A stretch of 9,882 nt of DNA from an uncultured Dorea sp. (GTDB lineage Bacteria; Bacillota_A; Clostridia; Lachnospirales; Lachnospiraceae), in NCBI GenBank assembly GCA_910579015.1, contig CAJTRO010000028.1, positions 1 to 9,882 on the forward strand, written 5' to 3'. Below are positions 1 to 6,136 of the stretch, piece after piece. A program made the position numbers and the translations under genes. Position 1 is the stretch's first letter. Every line of letters starts with the position of its first letter. The notes under the pieces are model-generated. The model ran no database searches. It worked only from the letters and a program-made list of their open reading frames with translations, and was not told where the DNA came from.

Positions 1-59
1 TATAAAGCTGCTCTTTTCGTCTGCCCTGAATCTGATACTTTCCTAAAGAATTGTATCAT
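1..59 (-). CDS. Probable serine recombinase, N-terminal fragment (runs off left edge)
   Basis: An ATG at 59-57 opens a frame that is uninterrupted to base 1, giving about 20 residues that start MIQFFRKVSD and end KRAALY (the last codon is incomplete). The KRAALY ending resembles the first beta-strand of serine recombinases, which usually continues as CRVST with the catalytic serine. That serine would lie just outside the window, so it cannot be confirmed. The start lies 23 nt after the stop of the 74-aa gene on the same strand, which suggests one operon. No strong ribosome binding site is visible. An in-frame TAA at 68-66 excludes a longer N-terminus. If correct, this is the recombinase of an integrated element lying mainly to the left. 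The call rests on a very short match and could be wrong. Confidence 0.45.
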   Translation of the reverse strand, partial: MIQFFRKVSDSGQTKRAAL

Positions 60-82
60 ATTACTTTACATCTATACCAGCC

Positions 83-307
83 TTAAAAATCATACTTGTC
101 CGGATTAAGCCCTGCTCTCTCCATCAGCACTCTTCGCTCGTTCCGGCTCATTACCTCCAGTTCCTCTGCGATCAGACCGGACAATTCGAACTCCGTCTTC
201 TCCTCTTTCTTTGGTTCCTGACGGAACAGGAACCCGACAACCCGGCCTGATACAGCCCTTTCTCCATCGCATCTATAATCAAATACCGAACCTATGACCT
301 CTCTCAT
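83..307 (-). CDS. Small hypothetical protein, 74 aa, recombinase-operon associated
   Basis: I do not recognise a named family. The protein has a basic N-terminal third with a possible beta-strand (VVGFLF), then a charged Lys/Glu linker, then a helical C-terminal half rich in Glu, Leu and Arg that ends NPDKYDF. No transmembrane segment, signal peptide or cysteine cluster is visible. Its ATG (307-305) shares one base with the TAA of the upstream 34-aa gene (TAATG arrangement), and a GGAGG lies 7 nt upstream inside that gene. Translational coupling is therefore likely, which supports both small ORFs being real. The next start downstream (59) opens a recombinase-like frame. A role in regulating or assisting the recombinase is only inferred from position. 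Confidence 0.7.
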   Translation of the reverse strand: MREVIGSVFDYRCDGERAVSGRVVGFLFRQEPKKEEKTEFELSGLIAEELEVMSRNERRVLMERAGLNPDKYDF

Positions 308-411
308 TACTCTTCCTCCAAAAATTCCCGATAATCACTCTCATCTGCAAACAGAAGATAGCTCCCATTCACATATCCCATATAACCATCCGCCACAAAA
401 TAACCTTTCAT
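307..411 (-). CDS. Micro-ORF, 34-aa hypothetical protein
   Basis: This frame encodes 34 residues, starting MKGYFVADGYMGYV and ending in Phe-Leu followed by three Glu. It is rich in Tyr and Gly at the N-terminus and acidic at the C-terminus. It is preceded by an excellent ribosome binding site (CAGGAGG at 426-420, 8 nt before the ATG). Its TAA stop overlaps the ATG of the 74-aa gene by one base. The strong Shine-Dalgarno, overlapping stop/start and aromatic, non-random composition argue that it is translated. It is the first gene of a run of short ORFs leading leftward to a probable recombinase. No function can be assigned. It could act as a leader peptide for coupled translation or be a small regulatory protein. 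Confidence 0.65.
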   Translation of the reverse strand: MKGYFVADGYMGYVNGSYLLFADESDYREFLEEE

Positions 412-466
412 ACTCTGCACCTCCTGTTCTCGTATCTTTCCTGGTTCTCTCTTAGTTTACCAAAGC

Positions 467-538
467 GGGTGTCCAAAAATCTCCACACCCAGCAGAAATT
501 TCTGCCTTTTTCCCGGCAAAGAACCACTGCAATGCAGT
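467..538. repeat. Cluster of short inverted repeats upstream of the micro-ORF operon
   Basis: Three dyads lie in 72 bp. One is GGGTGT (467-472) with ACACCC (485-490). The second is the perfect 14-bp palindrome GCAGAAATTTCTGC (492-505). The third is ACTGCA-A-TGCAGT (526-538). They sit between the terminator of the dehydrogenase gene and the ribosome binding site of the 34-aa ORF. They could be operator sites for that leftward operon or part of a recombination site for the adjacent recombinase. The dyads are read directly from the sequence; the roles are inferred. Confidence 0.45.
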
Positions 539-568
539 TTTATGGAAAACAACAAGGTACAAAAGGAC

Positions 569-605
569 AAAAAAACGGTACAGCCTTTGCAACCGGACTG
601 TACCG
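569..605 (-). terminator. Rho-independent terminator after the dehydrogenase gene
   Basis: On the minus strand CGGTACAG (605-598) pairs perfectly with CTGTACCG (583-576). The 14-nt loop can add short GG/CC pairing, and the stem is followed directly by seven U (575-569). It begins 33 nt after the stop codon of the dehydrogenase gene, across an AT-rich spacer. It is the only convincing intrinsic terminator in the window and marks the 3' end of the leftward transcription unit(s). Confidence 0.88.
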
Positions 606-638
606 CAGATATATATTTATTTATACTTATTTATTTTT

Positions 639-1658
639 TTAAGGATGCATAATAATCTTCATACACTGCTTCGACTGCATCACGGCGAACGCCTCTTCCA
701 TCTCCTTTAACGGATAATGATGGGTGATCAACGGCTCCACCTTCACGCGCCCGTCCTCAACAAAGTCCAGACACTCTTCAAACTCCTGCCTTGTATAGCA
801 GATCGTCCCGTAGATCTTGATCTCGCTCCTTACCACCTTCCCGAGATCCACCTTTGGCAGACTGTGATAGAGACCGGTGACCGCATAGGTCCCGCCCTTC
901 TTCAGCATACTCATGGCCGCCGCAGGAATCCCCGGCACGCCCACACAGTCCTGCACATAGTCTGCCATCCTGCCGCCTGTAATCTCGCGCACCCGTTCTA
1001 CCGGATCCTCCACGGACGCGTTGATCGTTACGTCCGCTCCCAATTCCCCGGCAAGCTTCAGACGTTCCTGATCCACATCCGTACCGATACAGATGATCTT
1101 CTTCGCACCGCGGAGCCGTATCAGCTGTACCGCATACAGCCCGATCGGGCCCGGACCATACACCACGCACACATCCTTAGACGTAATGGACGACGCTTTG
1201 ACGGTGCGGTACGCAGACGCGATCGGATCCACCGACGCCCCCTGGTCATAGGTCGTTGAATCCTTCATCTTACGGCACACCTTCGCCGGAACCCGCACAT
1301 ACTCCGCAAACGCCCCGTCCACATGGATCCCTGTCTCCACCAGATTATCACAGAGCACTTCCTTTCCCTCGATGCACATGTCGCAGTCTCCGCATCCGAT
1401 AACGATACACGGCGTCACACGGTCGCCCGGCTTCAGATTCTTAACCCGCGCTCCCGCTTCCACAACATCTCCGGCAAACTCGTGCCCCGGTATCAACGGC
1501 CGCGGCACCTCTCTTGTACCCGCCAGGATCGGCCCGTCCGTCCCGCAGATCCCGACAGATCTGACGCGGACGATCACATCATCCTCCCGCAGTACCGGGT
1601 AGGGCACATCCTTCACAGCGAATCCCGCTCCTGCATGTTCTTTCACCACTGCTAACAT
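639..1658 (-). CDS. Zinc-dependent medium-chain alcohol/polyol dehydrogenase
   Basis: This 339-aa protein is a full-length zinc-containing medium-chain dehydrogenase (alcohol, sorbitol and threonine dehydrogenase superfamily) predicted to oxidise an alcohol or polyol, or reduce the carbonyl, with NAD(P). Residues C38 (GICGTD) and H59-E60 (PGHEFAG) are the catalytic zinc ligands. C89, C92, C95 and C103 form the structural-zinc lobe. The nucleotide-binding Rossmann motif is GPGPIGLYAVQL, followed after the next strand by IGTDVDQERL, whose acidic residue fits NAD better than NADP. The ATG at 1658 has a GAGAGG site about 7 nt upstream. It follows the permease gene by 21 nt, so the two are probably co-transcribed and may share a substrate. 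The substrate cannot be read from sequence. A terminator follows. Confidence 0.93.
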   Translation of the reverse strand: MLAVVKEHAGAGFAVKDVPYPVLREDDVIVRVRSVGICGTDGPILAGTREVPRPLIPGHEFAGDVVEAGARVKNLKPGDRVTPCIVIGCGDCDMCIEGKEVLCDNLVETGIHVDGAFAEYVRVPAKVCRKMKDSTTYDQGASVDPIASAYRTVKASSITSKDVCVVYGPGPIGLYAVQLIRLRGAKKIICIGTDVDQERLKLAGELGADVTINASVEDPVERVREITGGRMADYVQDCVGVPGIPAAAMSMLKKGGTYAVTGLYHSLPKVDLGKVVRSEIKIYGTICYTRQEFEECLDFVEDGRVKVEPLITHHYPLKEMEEAFAVMQSKQCMKIIMHP

Positions 1659-1679
1659 TCTTCTACCTCTCTTTTATCT

Positions 1680-2597
1680 TTATCTGAAAATTACTTCCGA
1701 CACGATCGGGATTGTCACCACCGACAACAGCGTCGTCAGCGCCACTCCTTTCGCCGCCTGCTCTGCGCTCTCCTCGTCCCCGTACTGCTGTGCAAGCATG
1801 GCCGTCATGCTTGCCGCCGGAGTCGCAACCATGATCATACAGACTCCGCACAGCATCTCATTATCGATCACCCGGACGATCACCTGCATCGCAAGGATCG
1901 GGATAACCAGAAGCTTCGTCAGGGAATAAAGAAGCAGTCTTATGTCAGTAAACAATTCCTTAAACCGGATACTCGTCAGGGAAATACCGATCACCATCAT
2001 GCTGAGAGGCGCCGTCAGACCGCTTAAGCCGCCCATAGTCGTGTTAAAAAAATCCGGAGTAGGTATATCCAGCAGATATATCACGATGGCACAGATACTT
2101 CCTGTTACACCGATGTTAAATATCTTGCCCCACTCTACCTTCCCGCTTCCCTTCTCCTGCACCGTCCAAATCCCATAGGTATATATCAGCACATTAAACA
2201 GCATGGAGAAAATCGCCGCATACAGAAGGGCCTCCTGCCCGTACACGGCTGCAATGACCGGGAATCCCATGAATCCGATGTTGTTAAATGCAGACATCAG
2301 CATATAGACTCCCCGTTGTTTCCTTTTGACACGAAACAAGAATGGCATCACTAATGAAAGCAACACCATTCCTGTCAATATCACAATCGAGACCAGCGCA
2401 GTAAGGATCAACTCGTCCCCTTTGATCGTCCCGTCTCCGTTCACCACTGCGGATATCGTAAGCGCCGGATTCGCCGCATTTACCACGATCCAGGATAACT
2501 TCTTGCTGAAAGTCTCATCCATTATTCCCTTCTTAGACGCTCCGTATCCTATGGCAATATAAATGAACAATACCATCATCTGCTGTAAAAGTAACAT
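1680..2597 (-). CDS. AEC-family (auxin efflux carrier type) permease
   Basis: The product is a predicted inner-membrane transporter of 305 aa with about ten hydrophobic segments arranged as two five-helix halves. The signature AFNNIGFMGFPVIAAVYG (residues 103-120) and the C-terminal TPAASMTAMLAQQYG (259-273) are characteristic of AEC carriers, which in bacteria export or take up small organic acids and related anions. The start chosen is 2597, giving MLLLQQMMVL. GAGGAG at 2613-2608 lies 10 nt upstream, whereas the in-frame ATGs at 2651 and 2615 lie within or before the promoter-like inverted repeat and lack a comparable site. The gene precedes the zinc dehydrogenase by 21 nt. The substrate is unknown; an organic acid or an alcohol-derived carboxylate is a reasonable guess from the neighbour. 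Confidence 0.9.
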   Translation of the reverse strand: MLLLQQMMVLFIYIAIGYGASKKGIMDETFSKKLSWIVVNAANPALTISAVVNGDGTIKGDELILTALVSIVILTGMVLLSLVMPFLFRVKRKQRGVYMLMSAFNNIGFMGFPVIAAVYGQEALLYAAIFSMLFNVLIYTYGIWTVQEKGSGKVEWGKIFNIGVTGSICAIVIYLLDIPTPDFFNTTMGGLSGLTAPLSMMVIGISLTSIRFKELFTDIRLLLYSLTKLLVIPILAMQVIVRVIDNEMLCGVCMIMVATPAASMTAMLAQQYGDEESAEQAAKGVALTTLLSVVTIPIVSEVIFR

Positions 2598-2614
2598 ACC
2601 TGACACACTCCTCA

Positions 2615-2634
2615 TTGTGACAAGTATATCACAA
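2615..2634 (-). promoter_or_regulatory. Inverted repeat overlapping a probable promoter of the permease gene
   Basis: The arms TTGTGA and TCACAA flank an 8-nt spacer that contains TATACT, a good -10 hexamer on the minus strand. The site lies 18 nt upstream of the permease ATG, just before its ribosome binding site. The half-site is the one recognised by CRP/FNR-superfamily factors (TGTGA...TCACA), but the spacer is 8 nt rather than the 6 of classical CRP sites. No good -35 box is visible, which fits an activated promoter or an operator overlapping the -10. The identity of the binding protein is not known. Confidence 0.5.
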
Positions 2635-2680
2635 CCGCCTGGATTATGCACTCTCTTTTTCGCCCTTTGATACGAGGCGG

Positions 2681-3421
2681 TTACCGTGTCCCGAAAGGAT
2701 CGTAAGTCAGTAACTGATCCCGCCTTGCCGGGCAGATCAGCGTAAGCCCGTGCTCTTTTGCAAACTGTACCGCCTCATATGTGGCCGCCGCCTTGGCCGC
2801 AAGGACCGGGATCCCCGCCCTGACGGCCTTCTCTGCCATATCTGCCGGAACCCGTCCACTCAGATACACAATACACTGCTTAAGGTCGATCTGATTACGG
2901 AGGGCGTACCCGATCACCTTGTCAAATGCGTTATGACGTCCGATGTCCTCACACTCAAACAGGATTTCTCCCTTCATCGACAGGAAACAGCTGTGGACGG
3001 CAAAGGTCTCCTGATGGATCGGCATTCCCTCTGCGAATCTGTCTGCAAGGGCAAATACCCATTCCTCCTTCCACACGGCCGGCTTAGCAGGAAACTTCTC
3101 GAATACCTCCGCTTCTTCTGCCGGGGCCTCCCGGCTTCTTAGCACAGCCATTCCTGCTTCCCCCGCCTCACCGACACAGACCGATTCCACCTCATCGACG
3201 TCCTCAATGATCCCTGCCGTAAGAAGCCTTCCAAGAATCAGCTCCGCAAGATACTGTCCGGTACATACAACCTCCATAACCTCTCTTCCATTTACATAGA
3301 TCGTCATCGAATGCTCGGCCGGGACCGCCGTCTTCCTCTCTCGAACGCTCCCGTCCCGCCGAATTTCCCGGACCGTCCTGTATCTGACCGCCTTAAGCCC
3401 CTCATACTCATCTATATACAT
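2681..3421 (-). CDS. fdhD: Formate dehydrogenase accessory protein FdhD
   Basis: FdhD proteins hand sulphur from a cysteine desulphurase to the molybdenum/tungsten bis-MGD cofactor, which formate dehydrogenase needs for activity. This 246-aa protein has the family core EDIGRHNAFDKVIG (158-171), the preceding HSCFL stretch (143-147, matching the THAA region), VYLSGRVPADMAEKAVRAG (185-203), and the C-terminal ATYEAVQFAKEHGLTL. Its ATG (3421-3419) overlaps the TAA of the formate dehydrogenase gene by one base, so translation is coupled; an upstream extension to 3544 would lie entirely inside fdhF. The odd point is that the flexible loop that carries the CxxC pair in E. coli FdhD has no cysteine here (around residues 105-120, FEKFPAKPAVWKEEW). 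Either another cysteine (for example C145, C157 or C183) serves, or the mechanism differs. Confidence 0.93.
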   Translation of the reverse strand: MYIDEYEGLKAVRYRTVREIRRDGSVRERKTAVPAEHSMTIYVNGREVMEVVCTGQYLAELILGRLLTAGIIEDVDEVESVCVGEAGEAGMAVLRSREAPAEEAEVFEKFPAKPAVWKEEWVFALADRFAEGMPIHQETFAVHSCFLSMKGEILFECEDIGRHNAFDKVIGYALRNQIDLKQCIVYLSGRVPADMAEKAVRAGIPVLAAKAAATYEAVQFAKEHGLTLICPARRDQLLTYDPFGTR

Positions 3422-6126
3422 TATGATATCTTCTCCACCTTCACCGCGCATACCTTGTACTCCGGCGTACTGGAGATGCCGTCTAACGCATCGTTGGTCA
3501 GCCAGTTCGCGCCGCCCTCGATATAGTGGAACGGCATCCAGCATTCTCCCGCCCTTGTCTTCTCAGATACATGCGCCGTCGTCCGGATCGCTCCACGGCG
3601 TGAGGATACCGCGATCATCTCTCCGTCCTCGATGCCAAGCTCCTTCGCATCCCGCGTATTCAGCTCGATAAAGGACTCTCCGGCAATCTCGTTGATCCCC
3701 GGCGTCTTATCCGTCATGGCGCAGGCATTGTAGTGATACAGGATACGCCCGGTCATCATGGTAAGCGGATACTCTTCATCCGGCAGTTCCACCGCCGGGA
3801 CATACCTTGCCGGACGGAAATACCCCGCGCCTCTTGCGAACCTGCCCACGTGCATGATCGGCGTCCCCGGATGATCCTTCGCAGGACACGGCCACTGCAA
3901 TCCCTGACCGCCCGTCTGATCGGCGTCAAGACGTTCATGGCTGATCCCGCCGTAGGAAGGCGTCACCGACGCAATCTCGTCCATGATCTGGGCCGGTGTC
4001 AGATGTGGCTGCGGATATCCCATACGGTTCATGATCTCCGTAAAGATCCATGTATCCGGCTTCGCTTCACCCCCGATGGTAACTGCCCTCCGGATCCGCT
4101 GTACACGGCGCTCTGTATTGGTAAAGGTCCCCTCCTTCTCCGCATAAGAGATTCCCGGAAGAATCACATCTGCAAGCTTCGCGGTCTCCGTCATAAACAG
4201 CTCGTCCACAACGAAGAAGTCAAGCGACCGGAGTGCCTTGATCACATGGTTCGTATTGGGATCTGTCCTCACCGGATCCTCCCCGAAGATAAAGAGCCCC
4301 CGGATCTCCTTGTTGATCATCTTAGGGAAGCAGTCCGTCGCCTTCGTGCCCTCCTTATGATTGAGTGCAGCGCCCCATGCCTTCTCGAACTTTTCCACAA
4401 CCCCTTCCCCGGATATATTCTGGTAACCCGGGAACTGATTGGGAGAAGCGCCCATATCGCAGGCTCCCTGGACGTTATTCTGTCCGCGGATCGGGTTCAC
4501 GCCGCATCCCGGACGCCCGATCTTGCCGGCCATAAGCGCCATATTAGACAGAGACATTACACCCTCCGTTCCTGTGTGGTGCTCTGTGACGCCGAGACAG
4601 TACATGATCGGCGCCTTATCAACCGAAGCATAGAGCCTCGCCGCCTCACAAAGCTTGTCCGGATCGATCCCGCAGATCTCCCCTGTCCGTTCCGGCGTAT
4701 AATCCTTGACAGCTTCCTTCAAAGCTTCAAAGTTTTCCGTCCTCTCCTCGATGAATTTCTGGTCCGCCAGTCCTTCTTCGATGAAAATATGCATCATACC
4801 GTTGGCAAATGCAACGTTGGTGCCGGGACGCAGTTTCAGATGGATATCCGCCTGCTTTGCAAGGTCGATATCGCGGGGATCCACGACGATCAGCTTCGCC
4901 CCTCTTGCCACGGCCTGCCGGATCTGCATACCGATGACCGGATGTGCACATTCCGGATTCGTCCCTACCATCAGAATCGCGTCTGATTCATGTGTAATAT
5001 CGTATATGGTGTTCGTCATTGCTCCTGAACCTAATGTGGCTGCCAGCCCGGCAACAGTAGGAGCATGTCAAACGCGCGCGCAGTTATCGGTATTGTTGCT
5101 CTGAAATACCGTCCGGACCATTTTCTGAAGCATGTAAATGTCTTCATTGGCTGAACGTGAGCAGGCAAAACCGGCCAGCGCCTCACCTCCATATTGATTT
5201 TTAATCTCGGTAAACTTAGAGGCCGTAAGGCTTAAGGCTTCCTCCCAGGACGCCCTCTCAAATTCACCAGTCGTCTTGTTCTTGATCAGCGGATAGCGGA
5301 TCCTCTCCGGCGAATCCACGAAATCAAAGGATCCGCTGCGCCCCTTAACACAGAGAAGGCCATGGTTTGACGGCCCGTCTGCGCCGACGGCATCCACGAT
5401 CTTCCCGTTCTTTACCACCAGATCCATCTGACAGCCTGTGGCGCAGTGAGGACAGGTCGTGCGGACCTTCTGAACCTCCCACGCGCGGTAGGTCTTTCTG
5501 CGCTTTACCGTCAGAGCGCCCGTCGGACATGCCTGGGTGCAGTTTCCGCAGGACTCGCACAGCGTCTCCTTCCAGTCTTCTCCAAACGGAGCGTCAATGA
5601 TCGAGAACATTCCCGTCTTGCCAAGACCGATCGCCTTCCGCCCGGTCACATGGGAACAGGTCTTCACACATCTCTGACACTCGATACAGCGGTCCGGATC
5701 ATAACTTAAGAAGGGATGCGCGTCTCTCTTCTTAAAATTCTTTTCCTTTCTCGCCCCTGTAAACTCTGTCGTCTCTACTCCGTACTCGATACAGTATTTT
5801 TGCAGCTCGCAGTCTCCGTTCTTCTCGCAGCTGAAGCAGTCCCCGTAATGCTCGGACAATAACAGGTTCAGCACCATCCGTCTCGCGGCGATCACGCGTT
5901 CGCTGTGGGTAAGGATCACCATACCTTCTTTCACTCTGGTATTGCAGGCAGGAACCAGCTCTTGTGAACCGCCAAGCTCCACCACGCACAGACGGCAGGA
6001 ACCGATATCATTGACGCCCTCAAGATAACACAGCGTCGGGATCTCAATCCCTTCCCTGCGGGCTGTCAAAAGAATGGTACTTCCCTCTGCGGCCTCTATA
6101 TTTCTTCCATTTATCGTTATCTGCAT
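3421..6126 (-). CDS. fdhF: Selenocysteine-containing formate dehydrogenase catalytic subunit
   Basis: This is the catalytic subunit of a cytoplasmic Mo/W formate dehydrogenase (formate <-> CO2 plus two electrons), 901 aa when the UGA at codon 353 is read as selenocysteine. In order it carries a [2Fe-2S] domain (C33, C44, C47, C61), a NuoG-type His/Cys cluster (H93, C97, C100, C106), and two [4Fe-4S] ferredoxin motifs (C147/150/153/157 and C190/193/196/200). The molybdopterin part follows with its own [4Fe-4S] cluster (C225, C228, C232, C259), Sec353-His354, and a C-terminal MGD-binding domain with the FHYIEGGANWLT motif. No Tat signal is present. The start at 6126 gives MQITINGRNI and has AGGAGG 6 nt upstream, overlapping the TAG of the previous gene. 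The extended start at 6222 would overlap that gene and lacks support. Neighbours are the electron-transfer flavoprotein upstream and fdhD overlapping downstream. Confidence 0.96.
5020..5067 (-). promoter_or_regulatory. Bacterial SECIS element within fdhF
   Basis: Immediately after the UGA the mRNA can form an outer helix UGCUCCU (5065-5059) with AGGAGCA (5026-5020), seven perfect pairs. The apical stem is UUGCC (5054-5050) with GGCAG (5044-5040), closing a GGGCU loop (5049-5045). The loop starts 18 nt after the UGA, the same distance as the GGUCU loop in E. coli fdhF as I remember that sequence. Such hairpins recruit SelB with Sec-tRNA. Pairing was worked out by hand; no folding energy was computed. 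Confidence 0.82.
5068..5070 (-). other. In-frame UGA read as selenocysteine (Sec353)
   Basis: UGA follows DNCARV and is followed by HAPTVAGLAATLGSGA in the same frame, matching the conserved formate dehydrogenase active site (Cys or Sec, then His). All conserved domains lie on the two sides of this codon with no frame change, so it is recoding and not a stop or a frameshift. The host must carry selA, selB, selC and selD, none of which is in the window. Confidence 0.95.
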
Positions 6127-6136
6127 TTTCTTCCTC

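Noticed and set aside
717..1259. 180-codon plus-strand frame opposite the zinc dehydrogenase
   Set aside because: It is a His/Arg/Leu-rich shadow of a gene with intact catalytic motifs.
2633..2682. Inverted repeat AGGCGGTT / AACCGCCT just after fdhD as a terminator
   Set aside because: The arms are perfect over 8 bp, but the loop is 34 nt and no U-run follows on the minus strand, so an intrinsic terminator is not supported.
3422..3544. N-terminal extension of FdhD by 41 residues
   Set aside because: The extension reads through the end of fdhF in another frame, whereas the ATG at 3421 gives a normal-length FdhD with the classic one-base overlap.
3733..4986. 417-codon open frame on the plus strand opposite fdhF
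   Set aside because: It is antisense to well-conserved formate dehydrogenase sequence, its translation is rich in Arg, His and Pro with no recognisable domain, and it has no clear ribosome binding site.
5017..5070. Frameshift, pseudogene or two separate genes at the fdhF interruption
   Set aside because: Both halves are in the same frame, the interruption is a single UGA at the known selenocysteine position, and a SECIS-like hairpin follows. A separate start at 5019 would lack the active-site residues.
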